This document shows, piece after piece, positions 27,914-36,240 of a DNA stretch of 64,000 nt. Both the position numbers and the translations under genes were made by a program. The stretch is from contig NZ_JAIWHV010000019.1 of assembly GCF_020177375.1 (NCBI RefSeq), positions 1 through 64,000 of the forward strand. Reading direction: 5' to 3'. The notes under the pieces are model-generated. The model saw nothing but the letters and a program-made list of their open reading frames with translations. It made no database searches and was not told where the DNA came from. Positions within the stretch are counted from its first letter, which is position 1; each line of letters begins with the position of its first letter. The DNA is from Saliphagus infecundisoli (GTDB lineage Archaea > Halobacteriota > Halobacteria > Halobacteriales > Natrialbaceae).

Positions 27914-29746
27914 ATGAGCGGTTCTGATCCGCCGGACCCGACTGACCGGGACGCGGCCCGTTCCGACGGGGAGAACTCGGTCCGGGACGCCGTTGAGCGG
28001 TCCAGAAGCGGCGCACCGGCGGTGGGGTCGGTCGTTCGGGATCGGTTCTCTTCCGACGAGATTTTCCAGCGGATCGTCGCTGTCGCCGACGAGGAGGTCA
28101 CTTCGGAGAGTCGTGAGCTGTTCTTCAGTGGGCTCGCTGCTGGCTTCGCCATTTCGATTACAGTCCTCCTGTACGCCTCATTGTATGGCGCAACTGATGG
28201 TCACCCGGTCCTGAGCGCCCTGCTCTACCCGCTTGGGTTCATTTACATCATCATTGGGGGGTACCAACTCTACACCGAAAACACGCTGCCGCCGGTCGCG
28301 TTGACCCTGGAGCGGCTCGCGAGCATTCCCGCGCTTCTCCGTCATTGGTCAATCGTACTTGTAGGTAACTTCACAGGCGGAGCCATCGGCGCGGCCGTGC
28401 TCGCGTGGGGTGGGGTCTTCTCCCCGGAAGGTGCAGAGGCGGCGCAATATCTTGGAACCCACGGCGCTGAGACGGCGTGGCTTGCCCTCTTCTTCAAAGC
28501 TGCCTTCGCGGGACTGATCGTTGCGGGCGTCGTCTGGATGGTCTACGCCTCCCAAGGAACTATTTCTCGGGTCGTCGTCGTCTACATGGCCTTTCTCGCG
28601 ATCCCGATCGGGAACCTGTTTCACGTGGTCACCTCGTTCACCGAGATGTCCTACGTAGTCTTCATCGGCGAACTCTCGCTATTCGTGGGGTTGACCGAGT
28701 TCGTCCTGCCGGTCCTCTTGGGAAACACGATCGGGGGAATCTTGTTGGTCACCATCGTCAACTACTACCAGACCACCGAACACCGCCTCGCGTCGGCTCG
28801 CTTCGAGGGAGTTGAGCGTCGGCTTTCCGTTCGAGAGTGGCTGTTCGGTGGCTTTGTTGGCCGGTCGTATGTCCCCCTGATCGACACCGGTGAACCCTCG
28901 GTCCCGGACGGCCGGTACCGGGTGTTGGTCCCGATCTCGAACCCCCGAACCGAGGCGGGACTGATCGAACTCGCTGCCGCCGTCGCCGCCCAGCACGGCC
29001 CCGCGGTCGTCCACGTCGCCCACGTCGTCCAAGTGCCCGACATCGAATACGGCACCGGCCAGCGCGACCGGATCGTCGCCGAGTCCGAACGACTCCTCAC
29101 CGATGTCGTTGGGCCAATCGAGGCTCACGAGGTCGACTTCGAGACCTCGACGGTCGTTTCCCACCGGTCTATTGAGGAAATCTTCGAGGCGGCCGACCGC
29201 GAGAACGCCGACCTCGTCGTGATGGGATGGGGCCGGGACGACCAACTCTGGGGCAGCCCCCGCGCCGAGGGCGTCGTCGAGGAACTCACCAGCCAGCTTC
29301 CCTGTGACTTCCTCGTGCTCGAGGGATCCGAACTCGACACCTCGCGGATCCTGCTGCCGACCGCCGGCGGCCCCGATTCGGAGCTGAGCGCCGAGGTCGC
29401 CCGGACGCTCCGATCTGCGGCGGGCTCGGAGGTCACGCTGCTGTACGTCGCCGACGAGGGCGAACGCGAGGCCGGCGAGACCTTCCTCGAGGGGTGGGCT
29501 GACGACCACGATCTCGCCGACGCCGAGATCGTCGTCGACGACTCCGGGGACGTCGAGCGCGCGATCGCCCGCGAGGCCGAATCCCACACGCTCGTCCTCC
29601 TGGGGGCGACCGAGCGGGGCTTTCTCGCGCGGCTCGTCTCGGAGTCGGTTCACCCGGCGGTCGTCAGCGGCGTCAACTGTTCGGTGTTGCTTGCCGAGCG
29701 GCCCGGGAATCGAAGCCTGTTCGCGCGGCTGTTCGGCCTAAAGTAG
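27914..29746 (+). CDS. Formate/nitrite transporter fused to two Usp domains
   Basis: A 610-residue fusion. Residues 45-295 are a formate/nitrite transporter (FNT) domain of six helices: YTENTLPPVAL at 120-130 and GNLFHVVTSFTEM (H237) correspond to the conserved loop and pore histidine of FocA/NirC channels. Residues 333-475 and 478-600 are two Usp-like domains (RVLVPISNPR...ADLVVMGWGRD, then RILLPTAGGP...TLVLLGATERG). FNT channels pass formate, nitrite or similar monovalent acids; the Usp pair would sit in the cytoplasm and could gate by nucleotide or stress. A free Usp is divergent upstream and family A paralogue 3 converges downstream. Confidence 0.88.
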   Translation: MSGSDPPDPTDRDAARSDGENSVRDAVERSRSGAPAVGSVVRDRFSSDEIFQRIVAVADEEVTSESRELFFSGLAAGFAISITVLLYASLYGATDGHPVLSALLYPLGFIYIIIGGYQLYTENTLPPVALTLERLASIPALLRHWSIVLVGNFTGGAIGAAVLAWGGVFSPEGAEAAQYLGTHGAETAWLALFFKAAFAGLIVAGVVWMVYASQGTISRVVVVYMAFLAIPIGNLFHVVTSFTEMSYVVFIGELSLFVGLTEFVLPVLLGNTIGGILLVTIVNYYQTTEHRLASARFEGVERRLSVREWLFGGFVGRSYVPLIDTGEPSVPDGRYRVLVPISNPRTEAGLIELAAAVAAQHGPAVVHVAHVVQVPDIEYGTGQRDRIVAESERLLTDVVGPIEAHEVDFETSTVVSHRSIEEIFEAADRENADLVVMGWGRDDQLWGSPRAEGVVEELTSQLPCDFLVLEGSELDTSRILLPTAGGPDSELSAEVARTLRSAAGSEVTLLYVADEGEREAGETFLEGWADDHDLADAEIVVDDSGDVERAIAREAESHTLVLLGATERGFLARLVSESVHPAVVSGVNCSVLLAERPGNRSLFARLFGLK

Positions 29747-29757
29747 CTTCTACCCGA

Positions 29758-30831
29758 TCATCGTTGTGAGTCTCGGAGGATGAGCGGACCGATGGCGAGC
29801 GTCCGCTTCGAGATGGTCGCCACCCGGGCGATATACGAAATGAGCAACAAGAACGGAAGCGACGTAAACGCGAACGCCGCCGCCGTGATCCAGATGAGGT
29901 TCGGCACGCCGAGGGTTACGCCGGGAAGCGACGATCCGCCGATGTACGTCGTCATGAAGCCGGCGACGATGAGCGCCGGGACCGACAGGTAGAGGATGTT
30001 CTGTGAAAGGCTGATGAGTTCCCACTCGAAGTACAGCGTCTTGATGTGCTCGCGGGCGGGACCGAACATCGACAGTGCCGTCTTCAGGTCGTCGAGGATC
30101 ACGCGCGTTTCCTCTGTGAGTGCGTCGCTATGCTCGTCAGTGAGACGTTCGACCTGGAAGATCTTCCAGCCGTAGTTGTAGTCGAGTGCCGCCGAGACGA
30201 CGGTGTAGGAGCCGAACTTTCGGCCCTCGAGTTTGTCCGCCGCGGCCTCCGCGTTACCAATGAGGCTGTTCGTGAACTCGTCGACCTCCCCCTGGAGGTC
30301 CTCATCATCGTTGTCGTGAACCGATTCACGGAGTTTCTCGGCGTATTCCTTGCTCTCCAAGATCAGCGCGCGGAGAAACGCCGACGGATCTGCGGGCGTC
30401 GGGCTCCCGAAAATCTCTTTCGTGAACTCCCGAAACTCCATCGTGCCGTTCATGCGGTCGCGCTGGTCGCCCAGCGGACCGTTCTCCTGGGAGATGACGA
30501 TCTGGCTGATGGTCAACACCAGCGTGACACCGGTGATGATGGCACTGATCATCGTCGAGAACACCGTCTCGACGGTGTCGGCCGTCTGTGCGTCCGTGAG
30601 GTAGTACTGGTAGAAGAAGGTTCCTCCCAGGACGAATACCCCGAAGATGAGCAGCGCGAGCAGGGCCGTAACGACGAGTCGGTTGCCGTCGAGGGTCAGC
30701 CAGACCTTGAGTTTGGTCTCGCCGGTTCGCTCGCGCATCGTGTTTGCCGTCCCGATATCGTCGACGCTGGATGCATCGAGATTCGGGTCCTCCTCGCTGC
30801 TATCAACGTTCTCGGTCGTATCGTGACTCAT
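29758..30831 (-). CDS. Four-TM membrane protein, family A paralogue 3
   Basis: A 357-residue relative of the proteins at 21579 and 23331. The N-terminus has NTMRERTGETKLKVWLTLDGNR, nearly the same as TMRERVGESRLKIWF of paralogue 1. The second helix ends TISQIVISQE. The middle domain has ADPSAFLRALILESK, FGSYTVVSAALDYNYGWKI and FGPAREHIKTLYFEWELISLS, and the end is TISKRTLAIGPLILRD. It converges on the FNT-Usp gene with 11 bases between stop codons. Function unknown. Confidence 0.75.
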   Translation of the reverse strand: MSHDTTENVDSSEEDPNLDASSVDDIGTANTMRERTGETKLKVWLTLDGNRLVVTALLALLIFGVFVLGGTFFYQYYLTDAQTADTVETVFSTMISAIITGVTLVLTISQIVISQENGPLGDQRDRMNGTMEFREFTKEIFGSPTPADPSAFLRALILESKEYAEKLRESVHDNDDEDLQGEVDEFTNSLIGNAEAAADKLEGRKFGSYTVVSAALDYNYGWKIFQVERLTDEHSDALTEETRVILDDLKTALSMFGPAREHIKTLYFEWELISLSQNILYLSVPALIVAGFMTTYIGGSSLPGVTLGVPNLIWITAAAFAFTSLPFLLLISYIARVATISKRTLAIGPLILRDSQR

Positions 30832-31049
30832 GGCTTCGATCTTATTGGATTACCATTCCAAATCTGTCTCGGTCTCGAGAAACGAGAGACCAATTTATTG
30901 TGGTTAGCACGCGTCATATCAGCGGTTCTGTAGAAATGGGGGACTCACTTGAGCTCTCCGTTCTGCCAGTACAAGTACCGGTCCTGGGACGTTACAAATT
31001 GAACTTCCATCCGTGGAATCATAAGGATGGCCCGCGGACGGACCGCTAC

Positions 31050-31439
31050 ATGGATACGACGTGGAACAGGTCAGTGGCGATTCTGGTAGTCGCCGCTCTA
31101 GTGATTATGGGCGGCTGTCTCACCGTGTCTCCAACCGTCGAAACCGACGACTCGGACACCTTCCGAAACGTCACGACGGACAGCCAGTGGGGAACATCGT
31201 CGGTCCAGGCGACCGTCACGTTCTCCTCCTCGGCGACGACGGCCGACGGCGTGAATCGAGTGAACGTCATCACGGAAAGCGGCGGCTCCTTCTACTCGAC
31301 GACTCTCGATGCCGGACAGACAACGGTTTCGCTGCCGCTGCCGACCGAAACACCTGCGACGTTGTACGCGGTCAACACCACCGGCGGGAGCGTCGTGGCC
31401 ACACAGAACGTGACCGTCGGCGGCTCGACGCTCCCGTAG
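31050..31439 (+). CDS. Small lipoprotein
   Basis: A 129-residue secreted lipoprotein. The ATG at 31050 gives a signal peptide ending in the lipobox IMGGC; earlier in-frame starts run through non-coding sequence. The mature part is Ser/Thr/Val-rich and beta-type (VQATVTFSSSATTADGVNRVNVITESGG, then TLDAGQTTVSLPLP), which suggests a small immunoglobulin-like domain on the cell surface. No specific family recognised. Confidence 0.7.
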   Translation: MDTTWNRSVAILVVAALVIMGGCLTVSPTVETDDSDTFRNVTTDSQWGTSSVQATVTFSSSATTADGVNRVNVITESGGSFYSTTLDAGQTTVSLPLPTETPATLYAVNTTGGSVVATQNVTVGGSTLP

Positions 31440-31557
31440 CCCTCCTGCTGCTCGAGGGAAGATCCGTACGACTCCCCCTCGAATTCTCCGAATGGGCGGC
31501 GCCGCCCGCGACCTCAACGTCGGGACCGACCACGTCGGTAACGACGCGCGCGTCCGA

Positions 31558-31607
31558 ACCTTGTGCAAAATCGTCGCCTCCATGGAAGGCTGGATGTTGC
31601 ACAAGGT
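31558..31607. repeat. 11-bp perfect inverted repeat (hairpin)
   Basis: ACCTTGTGCAA at 31558-31568 is repeated inverted as TTGCACAAGGT at 31597-31607, with a 28-base spacer that itself holds an imperfect palindrome around CCATGG. It lies about 120 bases after the lipoprotein gene. It could be a structured 3' end or the relic of a mobile element. Confidence 0.55.
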
Positions 31608-31995
31608 GCGTTATCGTCACAACTTTTACCTCCCCTGCAACATATTCACGCGCACAGCTCAAGCAACACACTAGCCATGATTGTGGGGCTGTGCCTGTAC
31701 GTACTCAGGGCGGGGGCGCCCCATCCCCGCCCACTCATATTCCCAGCGAACGCAAGCGTTTCCTGCAGGGTTCACACCTAGACAAACGGAGAAGCATCTC
31801 GTGAGAGCTCAAACCCACGGTGTATTACCGAAGTTAGACACAATAGAACTGGACCCCAGTCTGAGTGAGCTCAACTCACCGGAGTCATTTTTTCACAGGA
31901 TGAGAAGCTGATTGTCGCGTTACATCCAGATGCGAATGTGTCATTACGAACTGGTCGCCAGAACAACTATATTAGTGGAGTCAGTTTATATACAT
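31608..31995. other. Intergenic region carrying dispersed repeat copy A
   Basis: No supported gene. It includes a GC-rich hairpin-like tract near 31705-31735 (GGGCGGGGGCGCCCC) and the dispersed repeat at 31827-31926. A loosely similar GC-rich tract precedes repeat copy D near 63580, so the repeat may extend leftward for about 150 bases. Confidence 0.45.
31827..31926 (-). repeat. Dispersed repeat, copy A
   Basis: About 100 bases, read on the minus strand from TGTAACGCGACAATCAGC to TCTAACTTCGGT. It aligns by eye over its full length with copy D (63670-63764, minus strand) and over about 75 bases with copies B (36141-36215) and C (37081-37170) on the plus strand. Shared landmarks are TGTAAC-CGA, CGTGAAAAA, GAGTTG-GCT and ACTGAGA or ACTCAGA, then TGGGGTCCA. 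Confidence 0.7.
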
Positions 31996-32667
31996 ATGAA
32001 CGATCGCATCACGTTGCTCTACGAGAACAGCCATTTCCGAACGCTCGTCGTATCCGTTGGCATACTGGTCCTTTTCGTAGCTTTCACCGGGATGACTCTC
32101 CAGACAGCGATTCCAATCGTTATTTTGTGCGGTGCAATGATGGGTCGCGAGATCGCCGATGAGTTCTACGATTTACCTGAGGGAACGAACTGGCTTGTCT
32201 ACGGGGCGTCTCTCGTCGCTGTCGGGGCATACTGGATGGTTGTATCATCGCCTCCGTGGGTCGGTGGTTTCTTAGGTCTCGTTGGGGTCTGGTTCGTCTT
32301 CGATGGTGTGACGACGATCCAATACGGACGGTCGCGGACGATACCAGAGTATGTGTCCGATCTCGAAAAACAGCGGTGGGGAGAGACGATGATCCAGATG
32401 CAGACGTTGAACGTCATCTATCAAGATCTGAAAAACGCGGACGGCCCACGGACCGCCCCAGAGCTTGCTGCCGATCTTGACCTTACCGAATCACGAATCG
32501 AACGAGCTCTCGAGTATCTGGAACATGAGGGCCGTATCGAACACGAGAACAGCCACTATCGAGTCGATCCGCCCCGGTGGGGTCGATTGACCCCTGTCGT
32601 CCAGTTCGTTGTCTGGCTCCCGCGTCGAGTCAGTCGGCCGTTTCGTCGAGTAACCGCCAACGCATAG
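31996..32667 (+). CDS. Membrane protein with C-terminal winged helix
   Basis: A 223-residue protein from the ATG at 31996. Two to four helices lie within about 15-105 (TLVVSVGILVLFVAFTGMTL, then WLVYGASLVAVGAYWMVV and FLGLVGVWFVFDGVTTI). A short linker leads to a winged-helix domain at about 140-195 (PRTAPELAADLDLTESRIERALEYLEHEGRIE), and a basic tail ends the protein. Membrane-bound one-component regulators of this design occur in haloarchaea; signal and targets unknown. A TATA-like TTTATATACATATG lies very close to the ATG. Confidence 0.75.
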   Translation: MNDRITLLYENSHFRTLVVSVGILVLFVAFTGMTLQTAIPIVILCGAMMGREIADEFYDLPEGTNWLVYGASLVAVGAYWMVVSSPPWVGGFLGLVGVWFVFDGVTTIQYGRSRTIPEYVSDLEKQRWGETMIQMQTLNVIYQDLKNADGPRTAPELAADLDLTESRIERALEYLEHEGRIEHENSHYRVDPPRWGRLTPVVQFVVWLPRRVSRPFRRVTANA

Positions 32668-32782
32668 ATCCGTAACTGAGCAGTATGTGAGTCCCCTGTA
32701 CCAAGCACGAGATCTGGTCAGGAAGCGGCCGAATTGAAAACGCAACGGTTGCTCAGTCCAAGTGCATGTGTATCGGCGATCT

Positions 32783-33199
32783 ATGGGTTACATTTTTGTT
32801 ATTGTAGGAGTTATTGCAAGTATGGTCGAACTCAAATCTCTCGCTGTCGGTAGCCTCGTTGGAGCGGCCATATTCGGTCTCGGTTACGTAGATGGGATAG
32901 AGAGCCTGCAGTTCGTGGGGGTGCTCGGGCTCGTCTGGGCCATTGCGGGTTGGTCGCTGGCGCGGAACCACCGGGTCTGGCGGGAAGCAGACACGCTCCC
33001 CTCACTGCTGTTCATTCTGCTGGCAGTTGGAGTCCCACAGTTTGGCACTCCCTCTGCCCTCCCACTCGGTGATTTTCGGGCTCCGATTATGCTTCTGGCA
33101 ATGGGAATCGCGGTCGCAGGAATGGGACTGGGTATGGAAATGAATAACTCGGAATCAATTGAGGAGGAACCAACGACAGCTGCTATGTCCGCAGACTAA
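32783..33199 (+). CDS. Small membrane protein
   Basis: About 138 residues from the ATG at 32783; ATGs at 32762 and 32822 are alternatives. Four helices: YIFVIVGVIASM, LAVGSLVGAAIFGLGYV, LQFVGVLGLVWAIAGWSLA and TLPSLLFILLAVGVPQF, followed by PIMLLAMGIAVAGMGLGM and a polar tail. No family recognised. It stands between the winged-helix membrane protein and tatC on the same strand. Confidence 0.6.
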   Translation: MGYIFVIVGVIASMVELKSLAVGSLVGAAIFGLGYVDGIESLQFVGVLGLVWAIAGWSLARNHRVWREADTLPSLLFILLAVGVPQFGTPSALPLGDFRAPIMLLAMGIAVAGMGLGMEMNNSESIEEEPTTAAMSAD

Positions 33200-33417
33200 C
33201 ACTGACTCGATCCTTACTGGAAGAGCTATCCCCTGTACGTAACGATAGCTCGTTTGATCGGCTAACACACTTCTCATAACGTTACTGGGAGATATGTGAG
33301 TCAACTTTTGCTTACGATCCCTCCGGGATGACGGGGTCCCGGGGAAAATGGGTGATTGTCCGGAGGTCCCGACACGAAAAGTTGATAATTAGATATAAGA
33401 TACCGTTCGGGTACGCG

Positions 33418-35775
33418 ATGAGCTCCGCCGTCGACGAAGACACTCTCCGGGCGATCGACAGCGGCAGACAGACGATCGCTGAAGTGCTCTCGATCGCACA
33501 GACCCATCTCCAGAAGATCTTCATCGTCTTCGTCATCGGTTTCATCGGCTCCTTTTACGCCCTCCGGATCTACGTCTGGGACTTCCTCAAGGCGACGGCT
33601 GAAGCTGAAATGTCGGGTCAGCTCGCCGGACAGACCGACTTCATCACCCGGACGCCCACTGAGGTGATCCTGTTACAGGCCAAGATCGGGATGATCGTCG
33701 GCGCGATCGTCTCGATCCCCGCCATCCTCTACTTCGCGCGGAAGCCGATCAGGGAACGAGGTTACGAGTCGGCGATCCCGATCTCGCGGGCGTCGGTCGT
33801 CGGCTTCGTCGTGTCCGCCCTAGGCCTGTTCTGTCTCGGGATGGTCTACGCCTACGCCGTCTTCTTCCCCTTCGCCTTCGAGTTCCTCGCGGGCAACGCC
33901 GACAGCGCGGGCGTCAACCCCAACTTCGGGATCACCGAGTTCACCGAGTTCATGGCGTTGCTCACCATCTCGTTCGGGCTCGCCGCCCAGCTCCCCCTGT
34001 TCATGGGCGCGCTCGCCTACACAGAGATCGTCCCCTACGAGACCTTCCGGGACAAGTGGCGCCACTCGATCGTCGCCATCGCCGTCTTCGGCGCGCTGTT
34101 CTCGCCGCCCGACCCCTTCACGCTGATCATGTGGATGATCCCGCTGACCGCCCTCTACGCGTTCAGCCTCGGGTTCGCGAAGCTGCTGACCAACACCCGC
34201 AGGCGGGGCGCCGCCGAGGCGATCGGCGGCACCAGCCTGCTCCGAAAGCGGGCGCTCCAGGCCGGCGGAGTGCTGGGCGTGGTCTGGCTCGCCGTCGCTG
34301 GCTTCGTCGAATTCGGCGGCTTCGACGTCCTCGAGGACGAACTCTATCCCCTCCTCCCCGAACTGATCCGGCCGGGCGGGCCGACCGCCCTCGAGACCGT
34401 CGGCGCCGAGTACGGTACCGCGGGCGCGCTCCTTGCGGGCCTGCTCGTCGCCGCCGTCATCGGCTTCCTCGCGCTCTTCGTCTACACGATCAAGGTGCTC
34501 CAGGAGCCGGTCCACCCCCGGATCGACCAGATCCGGACCGGCCAGCCCGAGGAGATCGACATCGACGTCCTCGACGCCGACGCCATCGACGCCGTCCCGC
34601 CACAGGCGTTCCTCAAGATGGACGAGGAAGAGGCGATGGATCACGCCCGCCAGGCGATGTTCGACGAGGACAAGGAGAAAGCCCAGGCGATCCTCGATCG
34701 GTTCGACACCCTCCACGCCGAGGAGGGAGGACCGACCGCCGAAGGGGAGAGCGGTGCTACGGGCGCCGCCGCCGGCGCCTCCGCGGCCGCGGGCGACGCT
34801 GAGGGCGGCGAGGGTGCGCCGGCTCCCGAAGAGGAGGAGGGCAACGTCTTTTCGAGTACCGCCGCCGACATCCTGAACTCCTTTACCGAGGAGGAGACGA
34901 CCGAGGAGGACATCGGGGGGTACGCCTACGACATCGCGTTCATCTTCCAGAGTCTTACCTCGCGGATGTTCCGCATCGTCGGCCTGTTCATGGTCGTGAT
35001 GGGCGGGGTGTTCATGGGGCTTTACTCCGGCGGGCTCGGGATCATCCTCGAGACGTTCGTCTCGAACGTCCCCCGCGAGCTCCTGGTCTCGCTCGCGGAG
35101 CTCCAGGGGACCGACATCTCGCCGAGCGCCGACACCCAGACGCTGATCCAGGAGGGCGACTTCGTCATCGCCCTCCACCCCGTCGAGGTGCTGATCTTCG
35201 AGGTGAAGGTGAGCGTGATCGCGGGGATCATCGCCGTCCTCCCGCTGATCCTCTACTACGCCTGGCCGGCGCTGAAAGAGCGCGGGCTGGCCCGGGGCGA
35301 CCGCCGGGTGTTCATCGTCTGGGGCGCCAGCCTGATCGCCGGCTTCGCCGTCGGCACCTTCCTCGGGTTCTTCTGGATCGCGCCCTCGGCGATCTCCTAT
35401 CTGATCTCCGATTCGATCGACGCCGGGATGGTGATCTCCTACCGGATCAAACACTTCGTCTGGATGGTGATCTTCACCACCATCGGCATCGGCTTCTTGC
35501 TCAACATCGTCGTCACGATGGCCCTGTTTCACGTCGGCGGGCTCGTCCCCTACCGGACGATGCTCAAGGGCTGGCGGGTCGTCATCGTCGCGATCTTCAC
35601 CGCCGCGGCCTTCGCCAGCCCCTCGGGGATCCTGACGATGCTCCTACTCGCGTTCCCGATCGCCGCCACCTACCTCCTCGGGCTCGCCGTCCTCTACGTG
35701 CTCACCGCCGGCGGCCGGTTCTTCGGAGGCAAACGGAAGGGGCCGACGCTCGACACCGGCCTTCTGAACCGCTGA
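33418..35775 (+). CDS. tatC2: Tat translocase subunit, double TatC fusion (TatCt)
   Basis: About 785 residues from MSSAVDEDTLRAI; the longer frame adds 30 residues with a poor start. It contains two TatC domains joined in one chain: one at about 20-255 (FGLAAQLPLFMGALAYTEIV is the LP-loop region) and one at about 525-775 (MALFHVGGLVPYRTMLKGWR). Between them lies a helix pair plus an acidic Ala/Gly/Glu-rich cytoplasmic linker (about 410-520). This TatCt form is specific to haloarchaea, where most secreted proteins use Tat; substrates in this window include the subtilase, NirK and the halocyanin. The partner TatC and TatA are not in the window. Confidence 0.93.
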   Translation: MSSAVDEDTLRAIDSGRQTIAEVLSIAQTHLQKIFIVFVIGFIGSFYALRIYVWDFLKATAEAEMSGQLAGQTDFITRTPTEVILLQAKIGMIVGAIVSIPAILYFARKPIRERGYESAIPISRASVVGFVVSALGLFCLGMVYAYAVFFPFAFEFLAGNADSAGVNPNFGITEFTEFMALLTISFGLAAQLPLFMGALAYTEIVPYETFRDKWRHSIVAIAVFGALFSPPDPFTLIMWMIPLTALYAFSLGFAKLLTNTRRRGAAEAIGGTSLLRKRALQAGGVLGVVWLAVAGFVEFGGFDVLEDELYPLLPELIRPGGPTALETVGAEYGTAGALLAGLLVAAVIGFLALFVYTIKVLQEPVHPRIDQIRTGQPEEIDIDVLDADAIDAVPPQAFLKMDEEEAMDHARQAMFDEDKEKAQAILDRFDTLHAEEGGPTAEGESGATGAAAGASAAAGDAEGGEGAPAPEEEEGNVFSSTAADILNSFTEEETTEEDIGGYAYDIAFIFQSLTSRMFRIVGLFMVVMGGVFMGLYSGGLGIILETFVSNVPRELLVSLAELQGTDISPSADTQTLIQEGDFVIALHPVEVLIFEVKVSVIAGIIAVLPLILYYAWPALKERGLARGDRRVFIVWGASLIAGFAVGTFLGFFWIAPSAISYLISDSIDAGMVISYRIKHFVWMVIFTTIGIGFLLNIVVTMALFHVGGLVPYRTMLKGWRVVIVAIFTAAAFASPSGILTMLLLAFPIAATYLLGLAVLYVLTAGGRFFGGKRKGPTLDTGLLNR

Positions 35776-35864
35776 TCATCGGGGGACAAACCGGTTGGCG
35801 GGTCAACTAACGCTCTTGCCGAATTTGATGAGTTACATCAAGGTGCGAACTGAGCAGATTACGG

Positions 35865-36080
35865 TCAATCCTCAGAAAAGAGGCTTCTGAAACCGCGCCA
35901 TGAGAACACGATGATCATCAGAATCACAGTCCAAAAGACTGCTCCAAAGAGTCCCCATATAATTGCGTATAGAACGCTGTTCGAAGCTGCGTAGCCCATT
36001 ATTGTACTAAGGACAAGTAGACCTGCGGCAACGATTTGCCATTCGCTGATCGTTTGGGGTGCCGTGAGTGTCCTGTTCAT
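35865..36080 (-). CDS. Small two-helix membrane protein
   Basis: A 71-residue protein from MNRTLTAPQTISEWQ; an upstream start is unlikely. Two helices: IVAAGLLVLSTIMGYAASNSVLYAII and WGLFGAVFWTVILMIIVFSW, with a short positively charged end (RGFRSLFSED). It converges on tatC. No family recognised. Confidence 0.55.
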   Translation of the reverse strand: MNRTLTAPQTISEWQIVAAGLLVLSTIMGYAASNSVLYAIIWGLFGAVFWTVILMIIVFSWRGFRSLFSED

Positions 36081-36140
36081 ATGGCAAATGTAAATCCATA
36101 TGTCCATATATTTTTCCACTGTTGTTCTCGAGATGTCTTT

Positions 36141-36215
36141 GTCCTGTATGTAACACGAGGATCAGCCGTGCCCGGCGTGAAAAATAGTTTCCACGAGTTG
36201 GGTTTACTGAGATAA
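36141..36215 (+). repeat. Dispersed repeat, copy B
   Basis: Reads GTATGTAACACGAGGATCAG through CGTGAAAAATAG to GAGTTGGGTTTACTGAGAT. It is similar to copy C (37081-37170) in the same orientation and to the reverse complement of copies A and D. It lies just beyond the 3' end of the hotdog gene, while copy C lies just before its 5' end, so the gene is bracketed by direct repeats. Confidence 0.65.
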
Positions 36216-36240
36216 TCCGATAGTTACATCGAGATGCTTA

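Noticed and set aside
28679-29653. A 324-codon minus-strand frame inside the FNT-Usp gene
   Set aside because: Antisense shadow of the clearly coding plus-strand gene.
33820-35532. A 570-codon minus-strand frame inside tatC
   Set aside because: It is the antisense of a high-GC coding gene; its Asp/Gly/Glu/His-rich composition is typical of such shadows and no domain is recognisable.
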